Shown piece after piece: positions 10,001 through 18,504 of a stretch of DNA of 31,640 bases. Made by a program: the position numbers and the translations under genes. This DNA is from a virus, in the IMG/VR virus record IMGVR_UViG_3300034954_000575, positions 1 to 31,640 of that record; one strand, 5' to 3'. The stretch's first letter is position 1, and each line of letters starts with the position of its first letter. Under the pieces are notes generated by a model. The model saw nothing but the letters and a program-made list of their open reading frames with translations, was not told the DNA's origin and did not search any database.

Positions 10001-13000
10001 ATCAATGTATCTATATGATTCTTCTTTACTCTGTACTTTACCTAGTGTTATATTTAAATTAGCTTGTTGATTTATTTTAGATTGGAGTTCAAAATTAGCA
10101 TTAACTCTATCTTCAATATATAAATCTTCAGCAATAGCTTCAACCTCATCTATGTTAGGTTGAAAGTCATTGCTCTTGTTACCATCACTTCTAATTTTTT
10201 GTTTAGCACGTTGCACATAGTCATCATATGCTTTTGTATCGTTCTTTTTTAATAAAGTAAAGTCATTACCAAAAGCATTTGAATTTTTAAATATATTAGA
10301 GGTATATTCATTAGAATCAAATTGCTCTTTAATTCTTCTAAGTTGCTGTTGCTTTACACCAGGTGCTAGTTTTTTAGAATTAACTATTTCTTCAGCTTGA
10401 GATCTTAACTGTTCACTTCTGATCATAGATAAAGTTAAAGCGTTGTTAGCGTCTTTAGATAAAGTGTTATTTATAAAGTCAAACTTTTCTTTAGCCATTG
10501 TATTTAACTTGTCTTTAACTTCTCCTATTTCTTTATCATAAGCTTCTATAACTCCTGATTCAACTCCTTCTAATCTTAACTGATCTCTTTGCGTCTGTAA
10601 TGACTTTAAGTCTCCTGATAAACCTCTAAACTCAGCCATCTTACCATAGTCAGTAAATGTTTGTGCAACCATACCCATTATCATAGGAGATGTAGACATT
10701 GCAAAACCAAACATACCACCAACAAACACAGCATGATCAACATTTTCAGTCATTGGTCTACCGTCAATTAAATTTTGGGTAATTTGAGTTAATCCTTCAC
10801 CAACACCTTCTGATACACTTTCAAGTGGTATACGAGGTGCTTGAGATATAAAGTAATTTTTCATAGCCGTCCAATAATCTACAACAGATCTTTCACCCAT
10901 TTTCTTTATCAACTCACCACCTCTTCTTAGTATAGGAACAGTTGTTAAAGCTTCAAACACACCTTCAGCAGCACCATATCCTACAGCAGCAGCAGCATCT
11001 ATCCATTCAGATCTGTACTTACCACTTAGCTCTTGTTGATAATCATTACGCATCCAATGATCACCAGCCGCATAAGCACCTATTACCCATGGTGCAGCTG
11101 TACCACCACTAGCCATCATAGTTAAAAGTATAGGTATCTGTCTACCTACTTCTGTAGCTACAAACGTACCAAAACTACCAGCAAAAGCCCCTCTTCCACC
11201 CCACTCATTTTGATGAAATGAAACGTCTTTCATTAAATCATTTCTAACTTCATTCTTCCAGTCTTGATAAGTAACATTCATTTCTTGAGTCATTTCTTCT
11301 GCTAAATCCCAAGACTGTTTAAATATATTCATTTCGTCAGGTACGTCTAAAGCTTCTAAAGCTTCTCCCGCCCAATATGTAACATTAGCATACTTCATTG
11401 CTTTACCCACTAGATATGTAGCTCCAATACCTATATCAGAAAACATAAGACCAAATTCAGTAGTAGCTTTACCCCATATACTATAATCTCTTCTAAGTAA
11501 ATCCCAAGCTGTTTCTAAATCATTACTTTCATCTGCTAATTTCCACGACTCATCTCTTCGCTGTGCTATAGTTTGATAATGAGCTTTTGATCCTTCAACT
11601 GCATTATTATAATCATCAAATAAAGCCTTACTTACTATCTTACCATTTTTTAATTTAACAGACTCTTCGCCTGGTTTAGGTGTAGGAAAATCTTCTGAAC
11701 CAAAGTATACTTGTTCAAAATAATTTATCATCATACCATTTTCTGTTGCATTAAATTTAGATATTTCTATTTCATTTAACGCTGACAATTGAGCAGATCT
11801 AACTATGTTAGCATCTTTCTTAAGTATATCAAAACCTACTAGTTCACCTTTCTTTTCTGTTGAAACTTCAGCTAAATAAGCATCCCAATTACTATCTAAG
11901 ATTTTAGCTTTCATTTCCTCATATCTAATTCTAGCTACATATGTCTGTATGTCTTCTACAGAAGGTGCTGGTTGACCAGCTTTGTTTCTTGCTTGACTTA
12001 ATGTTTGTGTAGCTTGCTGCCATATTAAAGTTCCAGGTCCAGAATATTGTTGACCTAAATATCTTTCTGCTTCATTAGTACCAGGTCTTTCTTTCCAACC
12101 AACATTAGTTCCACCTGCTAAAGCTTGTTCAATAAATGTATTCTCATCTATTGTTTGATCCATTTCAGGATTTTCTAAATTAAATAAATTACCAGCAGGT
12201 ACAAACTTACCATATGATCTTTTGTTTCTAGATTGATCAAAATATTCTCCTCTATCGTGGTCTTCTAAAAACATTTTTATACCTTCCGTAATAGGATCTT
12301 CAGTGATCTTATCAGCTTTCATAGTGCTATACTCTTCTATATTGTCGAGTATGTCAGGTACACTTGGAAAATATTTACCTGGATATGTCTCCTCTATTTT
12401 TTCTATCATTATTTGACGAGGAGTTTTAAATAACTGTGGGTTTGGAGTAAACACATCAAACGTCCCAAGCTCTGTAGTTTTAGTTTGAAAACTACCAAAC
12501 TGATCTATATCGAACTGTTGGCTTTCGTTTATAGCTATACCACCTTCTTCAGGATTTTCAGAATTAAATGGAGTAGCAGCTATTTTATAGTAATCACCAC
12601 CCATTTGAGACAAGTTCTTTTGAGTAGCTAAAACATCTAAACCATTCTGATTTATAAAGTTAAATAAAGAAGCTTTAGTAGAGTATAACGATTCAGTACC
12701 TTCTAAATGATCACCAACTCTAAAAGTCATTTCTTTACCGTTTTCAGCTACAACTTTAATTTTATCACCTTGACCTTGTTTAAAGCGCGCAGGTTCATAT
12801 ACTTTTTCAAATGTAAAATTAGGATATTGATTTGATAAAAAAGGTACAACTTCTTCGTCAGTGTCCGCTTTAGTAAAATAATAATCACCAGTTTCTAAAT
12901 CTTTTTCATCAACAGCAGTTTCTCTAAGACCCCAGCTATGTACACCTGTATTTACTTTAGTAGTTTTACCGTCTTTACCTTTTACATTTATAGATATAGT

Positions 13001-13612
13001 AGGATTAGTTACATTATATTTTTGTATATAACTATCTTCTAATGTTATTTTTTTACTGTTTTCTAAATCTTTTTCGTATTGTCTTTGTAGATTTTTTACA
13101 GCTGCCTGATACTCTGTATTGTCTTCATCAAGCTTACCATCTTTAGTAAAACTATATTTTAGTTTATTTAAGCTATCATTGTAAGTCTTTCTTATTTTCT
13201 TGTTTCTTTGAGACTCTAATTCCGATGAAGAAAGTCCCGAAGATGAAGCCGTAGTTTGTAGTGGTATCTCTGCACCCTCTACAAAATCTTCCGGCGCAAT
13301 ATTCATGGCTTCTACGGAATTTGCGCCTAACAGCTTTCCCGCTTCTTCGCTGTTAACATCTGGTTCAACAATGTTAGGTATAATTTCTGACATACCTGAA
13401 TTATCTTTAAACGCTTTAAAGTCAGGGCTAGTTACTACACCTTGTGTGTCTAAATACTTATAGAACTTAAATACATCTTCATCATTTTTAAATGAATTAG
13501 CAAATGAATCTAATGAAGACATGTCAATTCCTAAGTCAGATACATTTAAACCATAAGTGTTTACAATGTCATATGCTTTTTTATAAGCAGGGTCTTTTAA
13601 AGTTACGTCCAT
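4070..13612 (-). CDS. Giant multi-domain virion (ejection) protein with protease-like and HAD-like domains
   Basis: 3180 residues, nearly a third of the window. Visible parts: a charged N-terminal region; hydrophobic Gly/Ala-rich stretches near residues 805-870 and 955-985; HEIGH at 1280-1284 inside VGTHEIGHAIFTKLLG, a zinc-metalloprotease signature; a module near 1542 (DLAGWIGSQLKNKL) followed by acidic sequence; a HAD-phosphatase-like domain about 2325-2470 with DFDDTL (Asp2329/Asp2331), VFVLTAR and FYFADDAIGNV; further hydrophobic stretches near 2970 and 3015; and a Lys/Ser-rich tail with three NPF motifs. Similar giant proteins of marine phages, as I recall them, share the HAD and C-terminal regions. 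Its place after two internal-protein-like genes parallels T7 gp16, so packaging in the head and ejection into the host is the inferred role; the hydrophobic parts may cross the envelope. The start is preceded by AATAAAATAAAAT. It ends in TGA overlapping the next ATG. A tape-measure role is less likely. Confidence 0.9.
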   Translation of the reverse strand: MDVTLKDPAYKKAYDIVNTYGLNVSDLGIDMSSLDSFANSFKNDEDVFKFYKYLDTQGVVTSPDFKAFKDNSGMSEIIPNIVEPDVNSEEAGKLLGANSVEAMNIAPEDFVEGAEIPLQTTASSSGLSSSELESQRNKKIRKTYNDSLNKLKYSFTKDGKLDEDNTEYQAAVKNLQRQYEKDLENSKKITLEDSYIQKYNVTNPTISINVKGKDGKTTKVNTGVHSWGLRETAVDEKDLETGDYYFTKADTDEEVVPFLSNQYPNFTFEKVYEPARFKQGQGDKIKVVAENGKEMTFRVGDHLEGTESLYSTKASLFNFINQNGLDVLATQKNLSQMGGDYYKIAATPFNSENPEEGGIAINESQQFDIDQFGSFQTKTTELGTFDVFTPNPQLFKTPRQIMIEKIEETYPGKYFPSVPDILDNIEEYSTMKADKITEDPITEGIKMFLEDHDRGEYFDQSRNKRSYGKFVPAGNLFNLENPEMDQTIDENTFIEQALAGGTNVGWKERPGTNEAERYLGQQYSGPGTLIWQQATQTLSQARNKAGQPAPSVEDIQTYVARIRYEEMKAKILDSNWDAYLAEVSTEKKGELVGFDILKKDANIVRSAQLSALNEIEISKFNATENGMMINYFEQVYFGSEDFPTPKPGEESVKLKNGKIVSKALFDDYNNAVEGSKAHYQTIAQRRDESWKLADESNDLETAWDLLRRDYSIWGKATTEFGLMFSDIGIGATYLVGKAMKYANVTYWAGEALEALDVPDEMNIFKQSWDLAEEMTQEMNVTYQDWKNEVRNDLMKDVSFHQNEWGGRGAFAGSFGTFVATEVGRQIPILLTMMASGGTAAPWVIGAYAAGDHWMRNDYQQELSGKYRSEWIDAAAAVGYGAAEGVFEALTTVPILRRGGELIKKMGERSVVDYWTAMKNYFISQAPRIPLESVSEGVGEGLTQITQNLIDGRPMTENVDHAVFVGGMFGFAMSTSPMIMGMVAQTFTDYGKMAEFRGLSGDLKSLQTQRDQLRLEGVESGVIEAYDKEIGEVKDKLNTMAKEKFDFINNTLSKDANNALTLSMIRSEQLRSQAEEIVNSKKLAPGVKQQQLRRIKEQFDSNEYTSNIFKNSNAFGNDFTLLKKNDTKAYDDYVQRAKQKIRSDGNKSNDFQPNIDEVEAIAEDLYIEDRVNANFELQSKINQQANLNITLGKVQSKEESYRYIDKIIDEVRSDLTKAGQSEEFIESQVEKIRLAKEGIRNGNNGLNFSPVVINGKEVTKDYSLVVVDNAVKNNKLQVGTHEIGHAIFTKLLGTNSQDFTPLAEAIVDYLNNVEGGSDVLTRILVRDRQASQMADELVMNFLEEVGNDNVPLDPRFASLFGRGASDGVSAATNGEMQFDFKGQTDAVAFLIGLGKAISTGQITSDVIEAAKQSKALEASREVQAKRKATQEARNNLVEKASANIAETAEEKAGRRENREEEILKIYNKYALDSKGAPISKSEWQTFLDTEQGLTTLGKIFELYSKDLLAIARNNPDAVAAAVRPLMMHIRTFNPQVSNDLAGWIGSQLKNKLGTGLKTLTKGEAPVGTKRIGQEREGARTLDIADTSSEINLDEQVESFREGIGVETDSKLYNTVVNAGERVVGGRLPKFEFTYKSGKRKGQTVKLNDVKARLKENPNDAQALTDLNNIYKNVRQELANAYDSFLFTEIKKSMGTGDAYKSYLRTIRPTIMQNMSIADLVAMERLSKQKTLTKLEASNLSPTKIKQYEGSGDLVYTNPNAGPNLYSRLNPTEEEFIEFFEKRGRKDALAKNIAKQFGFDVTMQSMNDNIVDVIDKAFPTENLNNIAKDAAAKEMLQNFATAIGTGINTKFSGALNENINEELLSGLESMVGVDGISNDVKVRKPQIRAVVEGVYPNLSKKAITQIVDDLNRILAPYGRLINKYQAIDVNVEEFINDVLTNDETQSISDFYGVGSVTDLFRTKIDSQRSFVKLLANDMKKNYSNPLELAANFWHYKGGLEDGSNNPTRLMTFFNEGSGGHVQAYIDQFIAPVFSTEENPIISVKTKTIKDVNGNPVEQVEFKYKKGNVEVVNSQRRTTQATTKDMVNNTMTEAELNRRKKDADRAFNFVVDAYKAANNLVTNNIGNNENLAMLTAGFGANMKGPIRAAARLRYLPINPPTTQLNKNGKKQFEYEHGIPALVVNLAIADNVFNKNSDVDLKKLKENYTVGVIHVDFNSNFGTLFQSRMPFGYKIGDSPITRWVNQYTIGGPMHGLFDLDTKQEVKEVADAVKLSEQMIAANNVNKKVLSNNVVTMKASDNIADVVGYAATVDNALNVARDPNAPVKKIRVFDFDDTLATSNNIVFAKKGDETLELNAEEFAAQGERLLSEGYTFDFTDFNTVRDGGRGPLFKVAEKIRDARGTEDVFVLTARAPEAQVPIHEFLKSQGLNIPLANITGLGNSTGAAKAEWIINKAAEGYNDFYFADDAIGNVNAVKDALAQIDVKSEVQQAKMKFSENVDEDFNNIIEQTTGVKSFKEYSAAKAKTIGAHKGKFKFWIPYGAEDFVGLIYPLLTKGKLGDKQMAWFKKHLIDPYARAKHDISTARINLMDDFKALKKTLDVPAELRKTNETGFTNEQAVRVYVWTAMGYDIPGLSKTDLKELTDFIEANPTLQTFAEQLLVINKNNDYTKPGKDWLAGTITTDLLDGLNTLYRAEALKEWQENADLIFSEKNLNKLEAIYGPKYREAMENILARMKSGKNRLASGNRLSNRVLDYINNSTGVIMFFNMRSAVLQSISATNFINWSFNNPYQAGKAFANQKQYWKDFMFLMNSNYLRDRRKGQKLDISEAEIANAAATATNKARAAISYILSKGYLPTQMMDSFAIASGGATYYRNRINDLIKQGLDVKEAEAQAYTEFIEKSEESQQSSDPSKISAQQSSDLGRLTLTFGVTPMQYGRLTKKAYLDLINGRGDAKENISKIAYYTFVQNMIFNALQQAVFAIGFGDGEDDEKKEEKLYDTANGMADSILRGLGIGGVAVSVVKNFLLDLYERSGRSRPEYVDSIWKLTQFSPPISSKISRLRQAAWYFDSKKRRQEMIDKGFSIDNNAYKAAAKVIAATTNVPLDRMLLKIENVQAALSEEADWWQSMAMLLGWPKWQIMPDEKGKDKNTNPFKKKKSSSSNSSNPFVKTKREKKKQNNPFVK
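4077..4130 (-). repeat. Direct repeat encoding NPF motifs in the giant protein tail
   Basis: ACAAAAGGATTA occurs at 4077-4088 and again at 4119-4130 (plus-strand reading), 42 bases apart. In protein this is the last two of three NPF(V/K)K motifs at residues 3148, 3162 and 3176, spaced exactly 14 residues. The linkers are Lys/Ser/Asn-rich and differ in sequence. Confidence 0.8.
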
Positions 13613-13626
13613 ATTTTATTTTATTA
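13613..13626 (-). promoter_or_regulatory. A-rich translation-initiation region without Shine-Dalgarno
   Basis: Reading toward the giant gene the bases are TAATAAAATAAAAT-ATG, including the stop of the preceding gene. There is no GGAGG-like element in the expected window. Such adenine-rich leaders are characteristic of Bacteroidota translation starts. Confidence 0.6.
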
Positions 13627-15510
13627 TACTCCTGGTAAATTATAACCTTTCATGTTTTTTCTTCCTTCCGAATTGCCTAGTAAATATTGATCATTATCAT
13701 TTACTCCATACATGTACATTATGTTTTGCTCGGCTTCGGGATTTAACAATCCATTATTATCTACACTAAAATCTTCTGTGTTTATTAAACTTGTATATCC
13801 AGTTACTTGTGAATCTTTTAAATTTGGAAAATTGTAAACCATATTTTCATTAGGATTACCTCCAGCTTCTTGCATTAATTCATACAAAGATTTTTCTCCT
13901 TGTTTTATGGGTTGTCCATTAGCATTTACTTTTTTAAGTTCTGAACCTGCAAAAACGTGACTAGGATTAGTTACATTTTTATTAGCGTTCTTCAAGATTG
14001 TTGGATCACTTGATCTTATTTGCTGTGCTATCTGATTACTAACTGGTTGACTAGCGTCAAACTTGTGATTTGTAAAACCTTTTTTAACACTTGTAAAAGC
14101 ACCAATAGAATTAGAAGCATGTGTCTTAGCGCTAGCTGTATAACCGCCAGTAGCTGTTCTACCTACTCTTTCTTTTTCTTGCTCACCTAATATAGTCATT
14201 GACTGTTTAGACTTCATATCACCTATAAAACTTGCTTGAGCATCTACACAAGCATCAATTAAATCTTTTCTTGTTTTATTATATTCAGCTTCATCTATTG
14301 TAAAATCTTGGTTTTGATGATCAAAAGAAATTAAATCACCATATTTTGCTAACAATGCTTTACCTTCTTCACTTTCGCTTAATTTTTTTAGCTCACTAGC
14401 ATCAAGACCAGCTTCACCTTCATCAAATTTATTTGCTATCTTAGATATTTCTCTACTTAGTCCATCTAAGTGTGCTTTAGTAGGAGCAGATCCAAAAGTT
14501 TGAAAGTCACCATCTTTAAATCTATCGTCAGTTATATAACCAGCATTTGCTAATTGAGTAAATTGTTTATCAAAATCAGTTCTATTAGTTTGGTTTTCCA
14601 ACCATTTTCTAGATTCTTTATTATTTAGCAAATTAGCTTTAGCGTCCATAGGATCTTCATACTTTACTATCTTCATAGTATTAGTAGCACCATCCCACTC
14701 TTGTTTTACTTTAGGTGGTGATGCTAAAATACCTCCTTGGGCATACCAACTTTTAACATATTTATCATCGGTGTTTACATACACATTCATTAATGAATCA
14801 TCTTCACCTATAGTTCTAGACTCTAAAGTTTCACCTGTCTGTTTAAAAGCCTTATACTCAGCATCATAATCAGTAGACTTAGTTCGTTCTATACCATCAG
14901 CATCTTTGTATTTATAAACTATAGTAGTTTTATCTCCAGTTGTATCATACTTTATATCTGTTAAATTACCTGAAGACATTACAGAGCTTAATGTTATTTC
15001 ATCTTTATACTGATTCATAGCGCTTCTAGTAATTTGCCCTACGCTACTATTCATCTCGTTAGCTTTAACATGCTTAGATATAACTTGTGAATTGTTAGTT
15101 ACAGATATAGCTAAAGCTGCTTGAGCGTCTAAATCTTGTCTTGCTGCAGTAACAGCTGCGTTATATCTTCCCTGAGCTTCTTTTTTCTCTTCACCACTAA
15201 GCCTTGGATTATTAGCTTCTACTTCTAATTTATATAAATTATCTGCTACAGTACCTATATGCTTAGTCATACTTTCTTTCATCATAGTATTAGCATCTTT
15301 TATTTGATCTGTATATAATTTAGTATATTCAGCTCTATTTTTCTGTGCGTTTTCCATAACTTTATTTGTTTGGATACGCATTTCTTTATTATAAGATGCT
15401 ATTCTACCTAAAGCGCTCACGCTAGCTTGTGTCGCTTGTTGTACTGTTGCTACTCCAGCTTGTGTTAAAGCAGATTGTTGTGGTGTTAATTTTACTTGTC
15501 TTTGACTCAT
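13624..15510 (-). CDS. Probable internal virion protein (T7 gp15 position)
   Basis: 628 residues; I do not recognise a named family. The first 150 or so residues are Gln/Ala/Lys-rich and helical-looking, consistent with coiled coil; the middle (about 190-290) is beta-prone with DKTTIVYKYKDADG; the remainder is mixed and charged. There is no signal peptide and no obvious membrane helix. It sits between a small Ala/Gln-rich gene and the giant gene, with 10- and 11-base gaps, which is the position of gp15 between gp14 and gp16 in T7-like phages. An ejection or cargo protein is inferred from that synteny alone. The ATG chosen is preceded by AACAAATAGATT, in line with its neighbours. Confidence 0.7.
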   Translation of the reverse strand: MSQRQVKLTPQQSALTQAGVATVQQATQASVSALGRIASYNKEMRIQTNKVMENAQKNRAEYTKLYTDQIKDANTMMKESMTKHIGTVADNLYKLEVEANNPRLSGEEKKEAQGRYNAAVTAARQDLDAQAALAISVTNNSQVISKHVKANEMNSSVGQITRSAMNQYKDEITLSSVMSSGNLTDIKYDTTGDKTTIVYKYKDADGIERTKSTDYDAEYKAFKQTGETLESRTIGEDDSLMNVYVNTDDKYVKSWYAQGGILASPPKVKQEWDGATNTMKIVKYEDPMDAKANLLNNKESRKWLENQTNRTDFDKQFTQLANAGYITDDRFKDGDFQTFGSAPTKAHLDGLSREISKIANKFDEGEAGLDASELKKLSESEEGKALLAKYGDLISFDHQNQDFTIDEAEYNKTRKDLIDACVDAQASFIGDMKSKQSMTILGEQEKERVGRTATGGYTASAKTHASNSIGAFTSVKKGFTNHKFDASQPVSNQIAQQIRSSDPTILKNANKNVTNPSHVFAGSELKKVNANGQPIKQGEKSLYELMQEAGGNPNENMVYNFPNLKDSQVTGYTSLINTEDFSVDNNGLLNPEAEQNIMYMYGVNDNDQYLLGNSEGRKNMKGYNLPGV

Positions 15511-15520
15511 AATCTATTTG

Positions 15521-16219
15521 TTACGCGAATGCTTGGGTTAATGCTCCATCAGGTCCCATACCTGCAGTAGCAGCACTAGTTGTACCTTGAATACCTGCCA
15601 TTAGTGAAGCTGCAGCAGCATCTTCAAGACCTAACTGACGAGCTCTCATAGCGTCTAATTCACCATACGCTCTATCTATAGCTGCTTGATCTCTAGATTC
15701 TTGCATTTGTAGTTTTATATTAGCAGCTTGTGTACTACCTGCAATAGCAGCTTGCTCTATAGCTATTAACTGAGACTGCATTTGTTGTTCACCTTGTGCT
15801 CTTAGTTTTTCATTTTGAGCTTCTTGACTTTCTATATCTGCAGCAACGTTTTGTTTGCTTTGCATAGCGGCTCTTGCTAATGCTGTAGCTCCACCAGCAC
15901 TTGATCCAGTAGCTGCTAGTGTATCTAAAGTATTAGCTAAAGCAATATCGCTCTGCTCCATTTTAAGTTCAGCAGCTTGGGTAGCTACTGCTAAGTTAGC
16001 CATAGGATTACTAACCATGGATTTCATTGCTCTAATATCATCTCCAGGGTCATATACCGCTTCGTCAAGATCTTGTCTTGCTGCTAATGCATCATCTACA
16101 ACACCTTGTTGAGCTAATATATCGCCCTCCATTTTATTTGCTTTGTTTTTTTGTACTGCTGCGTTAATACCTCCTATTACTAATGGAGTTGCTACCACAG
16201 CTATTGCTGCCATACTCAT
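15521..16219 (-). CDS. Probable small internal virion protein (T7 gp14-like position)
   Basis: 232 residues. A hydrophobic N-terminal segment (residues 3-20, MAAIAVVATPLVIGGINAA) is followed by a long Ala/Gln/Met-rich helical region with little charge clustering, ending in a Gly/Ala-rich tail. This composition is typical of small podovirus internal proteins that insert into the outer membrane at ejection. It is not a normal secreted protein: there is no charged N-region or clear cleavage site. The next gene downstream follows after 10 bases. A second ATG two codons in (MSM) is possible, but the first is preceded by AGAATAAA, matching the local start pattern. The function is inferred from composition and order. 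Confidence 0.65.
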   Translation of the reverse strand: MSMAAIAVVATPLVIGGINAAVQKNKANKMEGDILAQQGVVDDALAARQDLDEAVYDPGDDIRAMKSMVSNPMANLAVATQAAELKMEQSDIALANTLDTLAATGSSAGGATALARAAMQSKQNVAADIESQEAQNEKLRAQGEQQMQSQLIAIEQAAIAGSTQAANIKLQMQESRDQAAIDRAYGELDAMRARQLGLEDAAAASLMAGIQGTTSAATAGMGPDGALTQAFA

Positions 16220-16220
16220 T

Positions 16221-16715
16221 TTATTCTAGTTTTAATTTTGGATCATTATAGTCTCTAGCTATTACATCTTCTACAGCTTCTTCAACAGTTGTTTTGTCTG
16301 TTGGATGTACTGTTATCCATACACAATCTTCGTGCACGTATAAAATTCTTTGTGTTCCTGGTTCTGTCATACCATGATAAGGAGCTTCAATAGTTTGAAC
16401 ACCGTTATCTGATATTATAGTTGCTTTACCTTTCATAACGAAGAAAGGATGCTTCACTTTATGTATTACAGTAACATACAGTAAGTTCTTTGGCATTGAT
16501 ATTTTACGTATGTAAGTACCTTCACCAAACTCATGCTCTAAGTTAGCACCGTTTATATAGTCTATTTCATCATGTTCAGCAAAAGAAGTTCTACAAATAG
16601 CATCTGGTAACATAGCCATTTGCTTTTGAAATTTTACAATTCTTTTCCTAAAATTTTTTTTACTTATAATACCAGCTTCTTTAGCTAGTTTTATAAGCTC
16701 TTTATTTTGTTTCAT
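16221..16715 (-). CDS. Cupin-like small protein within the tail cluster
   Basis: 164 residues. After a basic helical N-terminus (about 1-35) the sequence becomes short strands with Gly turns: EFGEGTYIRKISMPKNLLYV, HPFFVMKGKATIISDNG, IEAPYHGMTEPGTQRILYV and CVWITVHPT, the rhythm of an RmlC-like cupin barrel. Possible metal-ligand histidines (the HPFF, YHGM, VHED and VHPT positions) are present but I cannot assign a site. Small cupin-like genes occur among tail and internal-protein genes in other marine phages, as far as I recall, usually without known function. The gap to its neighbours is 1-5 bases, so it is co-transcribed with virion genes; a minor structural or chaperone role is possible, as is an enzymatic one. 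Confidence 0.6.
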   Translation of the reverse strand: MKQNKELIKLAKEAGIISKKNFRKRIVKFQKQMAMLPDAICRTSFAEHDEIDYINGANLEHEFGEGTYIRKISMPKNLLYVTVIHKVKHPFFVMKGKATIISDNGVQTIEAPYHGMTEPGTQRILYVHEDCVWITVHPTDKTTVEEAVEDVIARDYNDPKLKLE

Positions 16716-16720
16716 TTAAT

Positions 16721-18502
16721 TTAAGATGATTTAACAAATGTAGTACCAACAGACCATAGTTCTTTTAATCCGCCTAAGTCCGTTGACCCATCTGTTGATA
16801 TTTTTACAGTAGCAAAATAACCTTTTACACCAGACACTACACTTTGTAAAGTTCCATTAGCGTCTTGATACAATACTTGATCTTGTCGTATTGGACTACT
16901 AGTAACAAAATTAGCTACATATAAGTTTTCTTTTCTATAAAAACCAGCTCTTTTAGGATAACCATCTGCATCGTAGTATAAACCTTCATCATAACTTTTT
17001 ACTGAGTTTACACTATCTTGATAAGAAACTTTATCAACATATTGAGGTGGTGCAGTTAATGGAATATCAGGATCAACTCGTTGCTCGCTAGATAAAAAGT
17101 AATCTACTTCATAGCCGTTGTCTCCTTCGTAGTTAATAGTTTGAAATACTTTTTTAGCTGAAGGAAAAGCATTTACAACAAAAGTAATATTAGAATCACT
17201 TCTATTTCCATAAAATACTCCTCTATTATTAATCACATCTTCAGCGTGATGTTTCCATAATGATACATCTTTTAAGGTATAATATGTATTTTTTACACTA
17301 AATAACCATGAAGGTTGATAAGTGTAAAAGCTAGGCCAACCTAAAACATTTTCATCAAACGATAGTGTAGAGTAAGAATCTTCTGTATCAGTAGATGTAG
17401 ATGTTTCAATGTAAGATAAAACATATTGTCTGTCATGAATATCCCATCCACCTACTATTTTATCTTTAACTAACTTAATAAAGTAAACATCACTTGTCTG
17501 AGGTGTTGGTCCAGGAAAAGAATAACTACCAGACATATATATAGTCCATTCATTATAATCAGGACTACTAGATATTAACGATACTGTAATTTGCTCTACA
17601 TAAAGATCTGTATTGATTCCATTAACAACTATACTCATACCCATTTCAATATCAGGTACTATGCTTGGATCTAACTCTATTGTGAATGTACTAGTTGTAC
17701 CTAACGTTTCCGTTTGATATCTTTCTGTAACGTAGTTTTTATATTCATCGTTTAACTCTGCTGATGTATCTCTAAAATAATCTTGCATACCATATTTAGA
17801 TATCTCAGTTAATCCATCTCTAGACAATCTCATTACAGTGCCTCTATATCTATCTGTAAAATATCTTCTAAAACCAAATTTAGCAAATGATTCTGGGTTT
17901 CTACTTATACCAAAGTCTCCTACATAAGGTACTACTTGACCTATAACAAGATTAGACGAGGTAACAGTTCCACCGCCTTCTGCTGAATATATAGCATCTT
18001 TATCTATTAACGCTCTATGTACTTTATTTTCTTGAAATATTGTTAAGTCATTGTCTGATGCGTATAATCTTTGTATACTACCGTAGTGTGGGTCTACAGT
18101 TTTAGAAATATCCTCTCCAACAGAAAATACATTTGTTCTATTAATACCTGTTCTTGAGTTATATACTCCTGAATATATTAATGAACTTGCTCTTCGTTGT
18201 CCAATATTTAATTCACTTTGTAAAAATGCTCTTTGCCCTAAGTCTACTATAGTGTTATTAAAACCTCCATCTATTCTAGCTTCTTCAACAAACCAGTTGA
18301 CCTCTGAAGGATCACCTGGATCTAAATCAGTTAAGGCAGGATATGTTGAATATCCAATAGGATCCCAAGGTAAACCAGGAAACACAGGAAATACACCTCT
18401 TGCATACGGACCATTTGCTACACCGTCACCAGAAAGGTTAAGTAAGTTTACTTTTTTTATCCAAAAAGAATTAAAATATTTTACACCTATTACTGTTGCC
18501 AT
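16721..18502 (-). CDS. Large tail structural protein, beta-rich
   Basis: 593 residues, predicted beta-rich throughout with many Tyr/Asp/Gly turns and no catalytic motif. The stretch with SSLIYSGVYNSRTGINRTN, LTIFQENKVHRALIDKDAI, NPESFAKFGFRRYFTDR and LSRDGLTEISKYGMQDYFR is one I recognise from structural proteins of uncultured marine phages and Bacteroidota podoviruses; it may form a propeller-like tail-hub part. Its ATG follows the stop of the 1212-residue tail gene by two bases, in a different frame, and the two probably form one assembly. The start lacks a Shine-Dalgarno and is preceded by TTTTTAGAT, constrained by the end of the upstream gene. A receptor-facing role is possible but unproven. 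Confidence 0.72.
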   Translation of the reverse strand: MATVIGVKYFNSFWIKKVNLLNLSGDGVANGPYARGVFPVFPGLPWDPIGYSTYPALTDLDPGDPSEVNWFVEEARIDGGFNNTIVDLGQRAFLQSELNIGQRRASSLIYSGVYNSRTGINRTNVFSVGEDISKTVDPHYGSIQRLYASDNDLTIFQENKVHRALIDKDAIYSAEGGGTVTSSNLVIGQVVPYVGDFGISRNPESFAKFGFRRYFTDRYRGTVMRLSRDGLTEISKYGMQDYFRDTSAELNDEYKNYVTERYQTETLGTTSTFTIELDPSIVPDIEMGMSIVVNGINTDLYVEQITVSLISSSPDYNEWTIYMSGSYSFPGPTPQTSDVYFIKLVKDKIVGGWDIHDRQYVLSYIETSTSTDTEDSYSTLSFDENVLGWPSFYTYQPSWLFSVKNTYYTLKDVSLWKHHAEDVINNRGVFYGNRSDSNITFVVNAFPSAKKVFQTINYEGDNGYEVDYFLSSEQRVDPDIPLTAPPQYVDKVSYQDSVNSVKSYDEGLYYDADGYPKRAGFYRKENLYVANFVTSSPIRQDQVLYQDANGTLQSVVSGVKGYFATVKISTDGSTDLGGLKELWSVGTTFVKSS

Positions 18503-18504
18503 AT

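Noticed and set aside
4070-13612. Tape-measure protein of a long-tailed phage
   Set aside because: No sheath, tube, tail-chaperone or baseplate genes are present, and the domain content (HEIGH, HAD) and synteny fit an ejection protein of a short-tailed phage.
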